In this document: piece by piece, positions 21,757 to 31,585 of the stretch
Position numbering within the stretch: position 1 is the stretch's first letter
Layout of the letters: every line of letters starts with the position of its first letter
NCBI GenBank assembly: GCA_905147135.1
Contig: LR990050.1
Coordinates: forward strand, 19,776,001 to 19,840,000
Reading direction: 5' to 3'
DNA from: Blastobasis lacticolella
Taxonomy: Eukaryota; Arthropoda; Insecta; Lepidoptera; Blastobasidae
DNA length: 64,000 bases
Translations under genes and position numbers: made by a program
Notes under the pieces: model-generated
What the model was told of the DNA's origin: nothing
Database searches by the model: none
The model's input: the letters and a program-made list of their open reading frames with translations, nothing else

Positions 21757-21975
21757 AATCATCATCATCATCATCATATCAGCCAGAAGACGCCCACTGC
21801 TGGGCATATGCCTCCCCCAGAGAACTCCACAAAGGCCGGTCCTGTGCCTTCCGCATCCAGCTGGTACCTGCGATCTTTGCCAGGTCGTCGGTCCACCTTG
21901 TGGGAGGACTACCCACGCTGCGTCTTCCAGTATGTGGTCGCTACTTGAAAACTTTGCCCCATCCGCCATGGGGCA
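21757..21975 (-). pseudogene. RTE-like LINE ORF2, C-terminal end with (ATG)n tail
   Basis: The - strand frame reads GRRSVGSPPTRWTDDL, then AKIAGTSW, KAQDRPLW and LGEAYAQQWASSG, ending in a TGA at 21779-21781. This W-DR-W-EA-QQW pattern is the extreme C-terminus of insect endonuclease/reverse-transcriptase LINEs (RTE-type by recollection). An ATG-trinucleotide run (21757-21778) follows the stop as a microsatellite tail. Only about 50 codons survive and an upstream in-frame stop lies near 21945, so it is a 5'-truncated relic. Confidence 0.8.
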
Positions 21976-22429
21976 ATGTTCTTCGAGCTATGTACACAAT
22001 ACAATACAACAATTCGCAATAAACGTTCTTTTTTTAATTTTTAATATGTTGAAACTGATCTACGCTGAAGAAACCGCGTGCAAAAGCTGCTGTAGATACT
22101 ATGTATGTTGCTGAATCTAATAATCATATTTACTCACTGACCAAAGTTTAAAGTTCTCAAATCATTTTTAAATTACTAAACCGATATTAACGAAACAAAC
22201 TTAAGAATCATCTAATAAACTAATAATAATAATCTTTTTATTTTTATTGATTGACAAAAACAGATTGACATAACAGGTAAACATTATGATGAAAAATTTT
22301 TTTTTTATTAAATACAATACTGTTTGTAATTAGTCTATAGTGGAGTCCCTGCTTCCCAAACTAGGAATATCTTGTGCTATGGAATACATTAAAAATTGTA
22401 TTTTGATAGGCCGTGAACAGACAATTAAA
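21976..22429. other. Non-coding, AT-rich
   Basis: Includes a poly(T) run near 22298 followed by GCTTCCCAAACTAGGAATAT, weakly like RTE or SINE-B 3' ends (compare 47955-48000). No gene. Confidence 0.35.
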
Positions 22430-22700
22430 TTTCGGTATCCAACTTAGTTTCTGATTTAAACTAGCTTTCAATTAAAGAAAACCGCATTGAAATCGGTCCA
22501 TGCACAGAGCCACAGATACACACATAGACACGCAAACTTATAACACCCCTATATGTCGGAGTTTAAAAACGCGTTCCAAATCTGAACTACCAAATCGCCC
22601 GACTCTGGCTGCCAGCGGAAGCGCCGCTAAAGAGGGAGGTGACAATATTATTCGACCGAAATTGGGAATCTGGCATTTATTAAAGTGAAAACCACCAACA
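22430..22700 (+). repeat. Dispersed repeat F, copy
   Basis: ACCGCATTGAAATCGGTCCA, CAGAGCCACAGATACACACA, then ACTTATAACACCCCTATATG and TCGGAGTTTAAAAA. Shared with 53540-53757 and 57600-57845. Non-coding; class unknown. Confidence 0.55.
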
Positions 22701-24099
22701 AAGGGATCATATTGAATTGTAAGGAAAGTGACAAGAAGCGTATAAGGTGAGAGAAGTATGGATGCGTCTGCACTGAATGTTATTTAACCTACAATTTTTT
22801 GTGATGTTGAATCTGTTGAGCGCCAAGTTTATGACAGTAGAAAAGTTTCTGTTTGTATTTCCGAAAGCTGCGCCTGGTCAATTAATAATCTGTGACCGAC
22901 ACTAACGTGGAACCATCTCCATGGAACCACTCTATATGAAAAAAATTGAGGCGGCTAGTAATATCTAGGGTATTTTTTTCGTGAATTCGCGTCGGCTTTT
23001 AATCCAGCAAATATCTTATTATGTATTATACTTTAAAATCCGTATCAATACGGACAAGTTAATATTGTTCGTACTGTCCAGGAAATACAGAAAACAGAAG
23101 ATAAAAATAAATAGCCGAATGATGTGCATGACTGCGAAGTAGAAATAGTCGACTTTCACATTTTCGCCAAACTGGTTCGAATTTATGTTCTTCTTTTGGG
23201 TTTCTTTCTTTCTTTAGCGATTAAGACGTTGTCTCTCCACATCTAAAAGTGGTTTTGGTTTCGGTTTTGATTGTGCTGCCCCTAGCTAGAAATAACTAAC
23301 TGGATCCCGCGAGATACTCGATTCTTAACAGAGTATCGAAATGCACGCCTTATAAAGTCAGGGTAACTTCTATTACTTATAAGATTTATTCATTAAAAAC
23401 GGCGCAAAAATATGGTACAAATATCTACGTTTGACTTGTGTTTCTGTGCATATTTATATCGGATAAATGGGTTGACCGATTTTTATGCAGATTTCTACAT
23501 TAGAAAACCAGTTTATCGAGTTTAAGCTTCGTTTTATTATTGTTTGTTTGTCACTGAGTAGTAAAAAAAACTGTCAGGATATCACAATACGACGTCACGC
23601 TAACTACCACGTCCAAGCTTCGAGGCTCCTTGCGTAGCGGGGTCGGCAGGCCGCGGGTGACACGCACAAAGCGGCGCCAACTTCTTTCATTGTAGATTAA
23701 ATTCTTTACCTCCACACCTCGGGAAGGGCTTCAAGATAGTGCAAGCTATAATATTGCCTGTTATATTATCAAAATATGATGGCCGAGGGAGGCATGGATT
23801 GACATCGATAAGTCAACGGCCTTAGAGCCAACGGCTAACGACGCGAGATTGCCGAAAACTGGTTCAAATGGAGAAGAAAGAGTAAAAAATCAAACCCTGG
23901 TAGGCGTCATACCATTGGCAAAAGCGAGCTTGGCCAAAGTCTTCCGCTGGGGACCCTGAGACTGGCTGAATAGGCTTGGGAGCCGATTACTACTCCGTGA
24001 TGGTATAATATGTTTCTACATACACCGGAAAAATTATACATGACTTTATTATTAGTACGCAAACAACTTGTATATCCGCGTCTTTGCGAATAATATGCG
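22701..24099. other. Non-coding, no gene recognised
   Basis: 23925-23985 holds the CTGGGGACCCTGAGACTGGC repeat scrap. 23600-23700 is GC-rich and unmatched. Nothing else identified up to the left end of the DIRS-like element. Confidence 0.4.
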
Positions 24100-24114
24100 A
24101 TATTATGTTTCTTC

Positions 24115-24285
24115 GAAACACACAGCGTTGAGTGAAGAAGCTGTCTAAGATTTTACCTTAATAAACGATGCAAACATACCAATCAATCCGCATATTACCT
24201 CCTTGTTGCTCATTCCAGCAGCAGTGCGGCTTTACTACTTCCATTGAAGCGCGCTGAAACTTGTCATAACATGTTTACCTCATAG
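24115..24285 (+). repeat. Left inverted terminal repeat of the DIRS-like element
   Basis: From GAAACACACAGCGTTGAGTG to GTTTACCTCATAG. Base-by-base comparison gives 171 of 171 identity with the reverse complement of 29059-29229. The 15 nt outside it (24100-24114) belong to the left end only and are copied in the internal complementary region. Confidence 0.9.
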
Positions 24286-25149
24286 CGTCTACAGATTTTG
24301 CCGGCAATGCATGCAAAATCTTATATTTGTTTGAAAAATAGTTTTTTATTACTTATTTCGGTGCGAAATATGTATAATTGTGTTGTGTAATTTGGTAACT
24401 GTGTTTTTGATGTGTTTTTGTGCAATAAGCGTGCAAAATCGGTAAGTCGAGGCCGTAAATACTGATGCCGGGCGGGTGCTCCGGACGAAGCTGTGTTGCT
24501 GGGCATCCCTTATCGTCTTTTAGCCAATTATGAGGCGGATGGTGGGAGCTCAACATCCTCGGAGGATGAAGGTGTAGCTTCCGCGCACCACAGCGTCCGT
24601 GTATACTTGCCACCCGCGCATTGTCTTTATAAATAACTAACAAGAAAGGTTAGTTACATACATCTTGCACAGTTACCTCTTATTTGTGAAATTTATCTGT
24701 GGTGTCCCGTAAATGCTTGAAGTAAATTATGGAAGTTATGCTTTTGTACTTATATTATTGTTACAAGGTGTTAGACATCCAAATAATATAAAATAAAATA
24801 TATGTACAAAATGTTACACAGAAGAGGACTTTTGACTCTTAGTCAGTGTAAAAGAAATAAAGTAAACTTTCCTGGAGCTAGTAGTAAATAACATGAGAGA
24901 GAACGACAGACAACTACCTTGTAAATTCCATAGGATATTCTGAGATATTATATAACAGCTATGTAGATAATATTAGTACAGAAATTGATAGAGAAGTAGT
25001 TGAACTGAAGACTAAAGGAAGGATCGTAGATCTTACTCCCCTACAACAATTTGGCTCACCGGCTTGGACGAGTCATCATCTTTCCCGGCTTATGCTAGGG
25101 TATGCTTGGAGCAGTGTTCATTATAAATCTACCATAAGGTTGAATACCT

Positions 25150-25262
25150 AAAGCGGATTTGTGCAATGTGATGCTTCTGGTGTTGTAAGTGTCCATGGAT
25201 TGCTGTACCTGCTACCATCAGGCTGTGAGCATGTTTGCCATTTTAGTGGTATAAAATAAATT
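25150..25262 (+). repeat. LINE 3'-end fragment nested in the DIRS-like element
   Basis: GTGATGCTTCTGGTGTTGTA, TGTCCATGGATTGCTGTACC, CATCAGGCTGTGAGCATGTT and CCATTTTAGTGGTATAAAAT match the family at 13840 and 60005 with many differences. Confidence 0.6.
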
Positions 25263-25867
25263 AAAGTAAATGAAAAGAACTCTCTCACATTTATAAGACT
25301 ATGGACTATTTAGCCATCACAGAGGGAGTTTTGCCTGGTCTCTCAAACATAGGTCTACCATGAACTAGTTATTAAAACAGGATCTAGTAAATTGGGTAGC
25401 GGCTAACCCACAAGATCTCAATCCCAGTTCTCTGTTACGTAACTCTTAGCCCAAAGTTAAAGTTAAGAGCTTTCTTCATAAGTATACCTCTACGTTCAGA
25501 GGATCTATGTAGCCAGGATGCTTTTTCACCTCTTATTCAATTCCTGGCAGGTAGGCAGACTTGGTTAGATGCTCCAAATTACTTTAGAAAATTACAATAA
25601 AAAATTATTATAAAAAACAATAATAATTATAGTTAAGTATAAGTACTGATTGAAATTAAAAAAAAAAAAAAAGGATTAGGAACATGTGTAGGCAAATACA
25701 GATCCATTTGGAAGCAATCCATTTATATGGAAGATAATAACGGGTAATCTATGTAATTTTCCCTATAAATCAAACCATTGCAATTTCCCATCTGTGGAAT
25801 AATTGCTATTTACTTACTATGATGGTATAGTAACCCAATGTGTCTGGGTACTGTAGGAATATCAAAT

Positions 25868-25912
25868 CTTTTTAGATTAAAAAAAAAAAAAAAAAAAAAA
25901 AAACTTTTTAGA
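25868..25912 (+). mobile_element. Poly(A)-only retroinsertion flanked by a 9-bp direct repeat
   Basis: CTTTTTAGA (25868-25876), then TT plus 25 A (25879-25903), then CTTTTTAGA again (25904-25912). The flanking direct repeat with nothing but an A-tract between is what target-primed reverse transcription would leave if it aborted within the poly(A) tail. Slippage cannot create the flanking duplication; chance similarity of a 9-mer is possible. Confidence 0.55.
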
Positions 25913-26076
25913 GGAACAACATTTTAAACTGATAAGTCAGTCAGTCAGTAATGTATGCTTACTTCCATATCCCAATAAATATTTTATGTGGTAATAATGA
26001 TTACTAGGAGTTAAACTGGCCTAATGAGGGCCGACCCCCTGAGGGTTGAACTCTGACTGTTTGCAGCGGTCACCAG

Positions 26077-26268
26077 TTGGATGATAGAGAGGTAGAGATG
26101 CATCTCACTATCTCATTGGTGGTCTATTTTGCTGATATTCTAATAGCCCACCAGAATAGGGTGACACTGGAAAACCAGACACAGTGGCAATTTCAGAACT
26201 CAATTTCTGAACCAGTCCTGGAGCTGGAATACCTGGGGCTCTACCTCAACCTGTACACAATACAGTGA
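26077..26268 (+). pseudogene. DIRS-like reverse transcriptase fragment (degenerate catalytic box)
   Basis: A 63-codon frame with VVYFADILIAHQN (catalytic box at residues 15-27; the expected Y-x-D-D reads YFAD, first aspartate replaced by alanine) and, 30 residues later, ELEYLGLYLNL, the YLG motif that follows it in DIRS and gypsy-type RTs. Fingers and the upstream palm are missing. The start codon is only the first ATG of the open stretch, not a real start. The spacing of catalytic box, TLENQ and EYLG suits DIRS. The copy would be inactive. Confidence 0.65.
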
Positions 26269-26470
26269 TAAGGATAGGATATATTAGAGGTACTATCTGG
26301 GGATACATTTTTAATATTTAGCTAACCTAACTATTCCAAGGGTGCTTACATTGTCGTCAGACTCAGGTCTTTCTGAAGTCTTTAGACAGGGCAGACCCAG
26401 AGAGAGGAGGTCGATGCCATTTCAATCGTTATTTGAGATTTTTGGAACGTGCTATTAATAACAGAACAGC

Positions 26471-26581
26471 AAGTCTCCACAAGAACCCAGTAACACACTT
26501 ACCACAGTTGCAGCGGATGCACTATGGGGAGCTTACCTAGACAATCTTAGTCTGTTAGACATCTGGACATCATATCAGAGA
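26471..26581 (+). pseudogene. DIRS-like RNase H fragment
   Basis: The + frame reads KSPQEPSNTLTTVAADALWG followed by AYLDN and DIWTSYQR, then TGA at 26582. It aligns with the start of the DIRS RNase H domain, where a T-D-A-S motif and a W-G-A-Y-L strand are expected; here the aspartate-bearing motif is altered to TTVAAD. Further degraded matches continue to about 26800 in shifted frames. It lies 200 bp after the RT piece, in the expected order. Confidence 0.6.
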
Positions 26582-26584
26582 TGA

Positions 26585-27028
26585 TGGTGTTACAATCTGA
26601 ATGGTGATGTTTGCCGTATATGGAGCTGTAAAAGTCCATGAAGCAAGCCTTTAGTGTGCAAACATTCTAGTTCAGTCCATATAACAGGACATTACTGTAT
26701 GTAGTTGCAGGTCAAATCAGCAGTTTTAAACACCTGACAAGATACAGAATTTGTATGCAATACAGACTTGTGAGCTCACTTTCAAATGGGCACTTCTTTA
26801 ACGTTTTATGTGGTTTAAAACATAAATAATGGGATTTTCTTTTTCTCATACGCTGGGCGAGTTTTAATGTAAAACTCAAAAACATTTGAGTATTGAATGT
26901 AAGTTCTTTAACGGTGTTACATAATTTAGTTGCCACCTAGGTAAATAGCCTTTTACAACAGACGGAGGTACTCATTCCCGCGCTCTCCTGAATTTGACTG
27001 CACATCTCACTGACAGCGGTGTACCTTT
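26585..27028 (+). other. Degraded RNase H interior of the DIRS-like element
   Basis: No continuous frame. Short stretches suggest the continuing domain (for example near 26640-26700, with PYNRTLLYVVAG). 26712-26936 on the - strand is open for 74 codons but has no motif. Confidence 0.4.
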
Positions 27029-27440
27029 CGGGAAGGTACAGCGGCATAGCCGACCGCCTTTTACCAAATGCTCTTGCCGGAATGGCATTTGTTGCCCCGG
27101 GCCTCGGAGGCCTTGATTCGTAACTGGGGCGTCCGTGTTGTGAACATATCGTCTTGTCATCACCCTCACACTGGTGGTCCTCTCAGGGAGGTATAGCGGC
27201 ATGGCCGACCGCTTTTTAAGAAATAGACCCTTACCGGAAAGGCATCTGTTACCCCAGCCCTCGAAGGCCTTGATTCCGGCTCAATATCACCCTCACAGGG
27301 GTGGACATCTGAGGAGGTACAACGGCATAGCCGACTGCCTTTAAGGAAACAAACCCGTGCCAAAATGGCATCTGTTGCCCCAGGCCGCGGAGGCCTCGTG
27401 GGCGTCCCAGACTGTTGACTCGGCCGTTGGGCGAGAATAT
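27029..27440 (+). repeat. Threefold tandem repeat of a coding block in the DIRS-like element
   Basis: Units start near 27029, 27186 and 27312 (about 155, 126 and 125 bp). Each begins with AGGTA(C/T)A(G/A)CGGCAT and translates to a variant of GRYSGIADR, followed in units 2 and 3 by LP/VP-E/K-R/W-HLLPQ. Only unit 3 runs on into the next coding segment (YVTWDSNDD, from 27434). Units differ at many positions, so the triplication is not brand new, or diverged after it arose. Confidence 0.7.
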
Positions 27441-27813
27441 GTCACTTGGGACTCAAACGATGACTTGACGAAATATTGCGATGCATTCTGTAAGACGGAA
27501 ATTTCGGCTAGCGTGGCCTCCGCCTAATCTGATAACGCGAGTTCTCAATCACATGAACACGGCAGAGAGACTTTACGTATTAATTGCGCCGTACTGGACT
27601 CAGTGCGCCTGTATGCCCTACCTGGGGGCCCGAGCTCTGAAGGAGCTGGTAGCAGTAAAGAATCAGCGAAAACCTGATAGATCTCGCAATTGGGAGACCC
27701 TCACCCCTCCACAAGTGGACAAACTGCAAATCTTGGCTTGGAAAAGGAGAGGGGGAGGGGGTGAAGCTACTCAGTGTAGTTTAGAGGAAAGAGAGAGAGT
27801 TATGCTCTCATAA
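27434..27813 (+). pseudogene. DIRS-like RNase H C-terminus and linker (frameshifted)
   Basis: Frame 1 gives EYVTWDSNDDLTKYCDAF (27434-27488). A shift of one base near 27490-27500 is needed to reach the second frame, KFRLAWPPPNLITRVLNHMN, then YVLIAPYWTQ, ARALKELV, TPPQVDKLQILAWK and SLEERERVML, ending in TAA at 27811. The DAF...W-PPPNLI-RVL and LIAP-W patterns are characteristic of the end of the DIRS RT-RNase H polyprotein, and the last part resembles the linker to the recombinase. Nothing after the stop is recognisable. Confidence 0.65.
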
Positions 27814-28929
27814 GTACTTATAGGTACTGGTTACTAAGATGTAACAAACTGTTAATTCAGGAATTTTGCAAACTAGTATACTAATAACTGGAATATGTAT
27901 AATGCAATGATCTGAACTTGTGCCACAGTATTATCCTTTCCTCCTCCTGAGTAATATTGTTTGCAGAAATTTCCAAGTGTATGATTATGCAGATGTCTTC
28001 CTGAGGTCAGAAGAAGAGTCAAAGTCGTTCTTCTTGACATGTCATGCAGTGTGCATAGGGAGATGGTGGCTTATTTTAACCAGTAATATAATAGTTTTGT
28101 GTCAAACACAGGCTGCTCTTGGGCTGTGGTTTACTCAGAGAAATAGCTTTTAGAATCTGCTGTGCGTGGGGGTTTATCATATATTCTCATTTAATGGGGA
28201 ACAATGGTGGAAATAACCAACTCGTATGAAATATACCTACTGTACAGGTTAGAATGTCTTTTAACAATAATGTAACTAGAAATATAGCTGGTTCCTGGCC
28301 TTCAGAGGGTTTGGGGTGATGTAATGTGAATTAAAGGAAGCATTTGTTTGAATATAATTAAAAAAGGAATTTCTAAATACCAGTCCCTCTAAATCTTTAT
28401 TTATGGAGAACATGGAGGCACCAACAAGGAGTTTCCTAGAGAACAACCCTTAGACAAGTAGGGAAAACTGGAAGAGTTATATAATGTACAAAAATTTTGC
28501 TGTCATCAGGTTGGCAGAAAAACAGACTCAGCTCAGATTTCATATTGATTTTTACTTTTGGTAAGGTGTTCATTACTTGATTTAAAACCAGAGACTGTTG
28601 TGGAGTGATTAACTATTATGTGTAATTACTGTTAAAGTTACTGTTTATTGTAAAGGCTTCCCTAATAAGACTCTTATATTCAACTATACATTCTTATGGT
28701 TACTGTTAAGGTTACAATTGTTGCTGATGTCATTAGCAATATAATATGTTGATTTGTGGAATAACATACAGAAATTTATAAAATTTTAAAAGGGGTCATG
28801 GTATTTGTGACATACTAAAATGTTTTACGTTTCAGAATACCTAAACTAAACATTAAAATTGCATATTATTTCAGTTGTTTGATCACATAGCGTCTGCAAT
28901 CCTCTTTCACCAGCAGTAAACAAACAAGT
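27814..28929 (+). other. Right interior of the DIRS-like element, no domain recognised
   Basis: A tyrosine recombinase or methyltransferase is expected here. The only long frame (27920-28153, 77 codons) shows no arginine-histidine-tyrosine catalytic pattern. The rest is AT-rich with stops in all frames. Confidence 0.45.
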
Positions 28930-29024
28930 CTTCACTCAACGCTGTGTGTTTCGAAGAAACATAATATAACTGTTTTGCATTACAACAAAACAGATATTAT
29001 GTGTATGAGAAACACACAGCGTTG
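28930..29024 (+). repeat. Internal complementary region (ICR) of the DIRS-like element
   Basis: 28929-28967 is the exact complement of 24100-24138 (39 of 39). 28963-29024 is the exact complement of 29214-29275 (62 of 62). The halves overlap in AATAT, so the ICR spells the junction that a circle of the element would have. It is itself a long palindrome, with an inner stem CTGTTTT/AAAACAG around GCATTACAAC. Confidence 0.9.
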
Positions 29025-29058
29025 CAGCAAGGTTCTTGCTGGTGGATCATGAAGACTT

Positions 29059-29229
29059 CTATGAGGTAAACATGTTATGACAAGTTTCAGCGCGCTTCAA
29101 TGGAAGTAGTAAAGCCGCACTGCTGCTGGAATGAGCAACAAGGAGGTAATATGCGGATTGATTGGTATGTTTGCATCGTTTATTAAGGTAAAATCTTAGA
29201 CAGCTTCTTCACTCAACGCTGTGTGTTTC
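29059..29229 (-). repeat. Right inverted terminal repeat of the DIRS-like element
   Basis: Reverse complement identical to 24115-24285. Beyond it the right end carries an extra 46 nt (29230-29275) absent from the left end, the asymmetry expected of DIRS termini, ending CAAAACAGTTATATT. Confidence 0.9.
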
Positions 29230-29283
29230 TCATACACATAATATCTGTTTTGTTGTAATGCAAAACAGTTATATTTTATATTT

Positions 29284-29475
29284 TTTATTACCAAGGGAGG
29301 CACACGGAGGGACGGTCCATCTGATGGAAAGCGGCCACCGTCGTCCAGGACATCTGCTATCTAAGGGGAACGGATGCGGTACCCTCCTTTGAGGTACCTG
29401 TAACCCTATGTTATTATAGTGCAAAGGAAAGACTTCGGGAAGGAGCTCATTCTACAAATTGCAAGTGAGCGGCAC
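29284..29475 (-). pseudogene. LINE ORF2 C-terminal and 3' fragment
   Basis: On the - strand it contains GAGCTCCTTCCCGAAGTCTT, CCTTTGCACTATAA, a GGTACCTCAAAGGAGGGTAC block and GTCCTGGACGACGGTGGCCG, homologous to the better copy at 62354-62580 (ELP-EVFPLHYN). Frames are broken. A T-run on the + strand at 29281-29287 may be the tail; it adjoins the right end of the DIRS-like element within 10 bp. Confidence 0.65.
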
Positions 29476-29558
29476 ATGAACTGCGGTAACTGCTTACCAT
29501 CAGGCAGACCGCGAGCTCGTTTACCAACTTAGTAGTATGTATATAAAAAAAGTGTTAT
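29476..29558 (+). repeat. LINE 3'-end fragment
   Basis: GGTAACTGCTTACCATCAGG, GCGAGCTCGTTTACCAACTT, then AGTAGTATGTATATAAAAAA, in the opposite orientation to the fragment just before it. Confidence 0.55.
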
Positions 29559-30263
29559 AAATCACACAATCCCATCTTCATGTGGACGCTGACCTCCATT
29601 AATATCGGATCTTTTGAGCGAGTTAATCCGGCGGGCGCGGATTTAATACATATTTCATTGGAATATTTCACGAGGTATTACTCCCGTGGCCGTTGTTTGC
29701 TAAATAGCACTTTATTACTTTCGCCGCGTTTTCTTTTTCCCGTTTCCGAGGAAAGGTCTTTTTGTATTTGGCTCGAACGCGCGGCTGAACGAATTCAAAG
29801 GCTTCCTTAATTTTTGGACAGCCCTCCGCCTGTTTTAACATTGCAAGGCGGCGGTAAATAAATGTTGCTAGGTCCTATTTTATTGTGGTTTGATCTTGAT
29901 TGTAATTAGACTTAATGCATGCTAAAGGTTACAGGTTTAAATGGGCTATGCCAGGTATGTGGCGAAGCTGGGTTGACAAATGGCATATTTGCGTTAGTTC
30001 CGATTGTGCTCTCAAGCGGTGTGTGAGGGCCCGAAATCCGCCTTTCTACTTCCCCTTGTTCACTTCCCTCGCTCATCGACATCCTTTGTGTGGACATCAA
30101 GTCATCGCTTCTTGGGTCAACCTCTCCTTTCCAGGTCTGGCGGAAGTGGCATGACCAGACATTTGTTCCCTACGTAATTTACCGGACTGCGCAAGATGTG
30201 GCCCCATACCATCGAAGGTGGCACTCTTACCTGTGTTGTCACGGACGTGAACGCTACCGCTAA
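29559..30263. other. Non-coding, GC-balanced and unmatched
   Basis: 29580-29850 and 29915-30260 are GC-balanced and match no other part of the window. Short ORFs on both strands show no motif. No gene recognised. Confidence 0.35.
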
Positions 30264-31345
30264 TAGGAGCGTTCCTGACACAGTATTTGTATGAAATACG
30301 CACATCCAAAACAACATCTCCATTTTTGTGACGCGCCTGCTTATGCCGATCTGCTTAGTAGAAGCCAAGTCACGTTTACTTTTACCAATTTTGTCTATGT
30401 ATACGGTAGCATTCTCTAGCAAACCTTAGGTTAGGTCAGGCTCTAGGATGGGTAAGTTTTTAGGATGAGTTATCATTCCAACAGTGTGGCCTGGGCTTTA
30501 GTATTAGATAAGGGTAGCCAGGATTAGGGTAGGTTTAGGTAGGACATAGCTATCGGCCCCTGTATCCTCTGGCTGGAAAGCTCGCACTCATCTGGTGTAA
30601 GTGCGCTTCGGTTAGATTTGACCATACTGAGTATCGGAACGATAACCCATCCTAAAAGCCTAAGAACCCGACCTTACCTAAGGTCTGCCAGAACACACAC
30701 GCTCCAGCAACTATAGTACATTATGTATGACTACGTCCATGATAAGCAAGCATAATCGACTCGAAAGTAGTCCCAATCAGCCTCGGAGACAGTCACCAGT
30801 TCCGCCGCAGGATGCGAAGTTCCAAGGGCGCACACACCATGGCGAGTCGTAAACACAATTGTTGCTTTAAATCAAACAGTTGCTGACACAGTCTTTGCGT
30901 GAAACTCTACTCATATACCGTAGCATCTTCAATTCCGTGAGGCACCTGCTTGTGCTGCTCTGCTTAGTAGAAGCCAAGTCTCTCTCCCTTCATCTTTACC
31001 GCCATTTTGGGGTCACAAATAACACATACCGTCATTTGGACCAAGCCGCGAATATTCAGGCTTTGACGTCGTTTTCGATGACCCCGGCCACACTGTCGGA
31101 ATAATAACCCATCCAAAAAGCCTACCTATTTCTTGAGCCCGATCTAACCTAAGGTCTGCCAGAGCACACATACTACAGTACCTATCTCTGACTATGTCCA
31201 TTATTAGCGAGCATAATCGACTCGAAATTAGTCCCAATCAGCGCCGGAGACAGTCACCAGTCCCGCCGCAGGATGGGAACTTCCAAGGGCGCACACACCA
31301 TGGCGAGTCGTAAACACAATTGTTGCGACTTTAAATCAAACAGTT
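30264..31345. repeat. Tandem and inverted repeat complex
   Basis: Segments 30274-30400 and 30883-31005 are direct repeats (CTGCTTAGTAGAAGCCAAGT). 30641-30882 and 31103-31345 are direct repeats (AAGGTCTGCCAGA, CATAATCGACTCGAAA, CAAGGGCGCACACACCATGG, TAAACACAATTGTTGC). 30421-30500 is the reverse complement of 31080-31160 and, less well, of 30610-30695 (TTAGGATGAGTTATCATTCC against its complement). This is a partly duplicated unit of about 0.5-0.6 kb with an internal inverted arm. Class unknown; no ORF. Confidence 0.7.
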
Positions 31346-31448
31346 CGCGCAGTCATTAAGGGCACGTGCGACTGCTTTCGAGAAGTTGGGGGTGCGGCTC
31401 CGTTGTGGAGGACGGTGCGGCACGGTACTTAGCAGGGGTTGGCGAGTA

Positions 31449-31585
31449 ATATCTTAAAGGCAGTTTGAGTAGTATCTCCGAAGATTAGGTTACAGACAAC
31501 AGGCACTTAACAGGCATAAAAATGTGTAGATTGATATCTTAAAGGCAGACTGACTAGAATCTTCGCAGATCAGATCAGACAGCAG
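31449..31585 (+). repeat. Two direct repeats of about 50 bp, 85 bp apart
   Basis: ATATCTTAAAGGCAG begins both 31449 and 31534, followed by related AGTAT/AGAATCT...GCAGAT/GAAGAT sequence. Function unknown. Confidence 0.55.

Larger units (their letters stand above)
24286..26076 (+). other. Left interior of the DIRS-like element, coding content unrecognised
   Basis: The position corresponds to the gag-like region of DIRS elements. One short frame near 24495-24600 is acidic and serine-rich (YEADGGSSTSSEDEG), which cannot be assigned. Poly(A) of 15 nt occurs at 25658-25672. The rest is AT-rich with no recognised domain. Confidence 0.4.
24100..29275 (+). mobile_element. DIRS-like retroelement with ITRs and internal complementary region (non-autonomous)
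   Basis: A 5,176-bp unit. Seen directly: inverted terminal repeats identical over 171 bp; an internal region at 28930-29024 whose two halves are the exact complements of the left terminus (39 bp) and right terminus (62 bp), overlapping by 5 nt; both termini share ATATT; no target-site duplication. Known from DIRS-1: this layout, with the complementary region just inside the right end, serves a circular, tyrosine-recombinase-inserted replication cycle. Coding order on the + strand (RT, RNase H, post-RNase H linker) fits. All coding parts are broken and no recombinase was recognised, so this copy cannot be autonomous. A LINE tail (25150) and an A-run insertion (25868) lie inside. Confidence 0.85.

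Noticed and set aside
27920..28153. Tyrosine recombinase of the DIRS-like element
   Set aside because: The position is right, but the 77-codon frame lacks the arginine, histidine and tyrosine catalytic pattern.
30417..30540. Telomeric TTAGG insertion
   Set aside because: Several TTAGG words occur, but not in tandem register; they belong to the 0.5-kb repeat complex.
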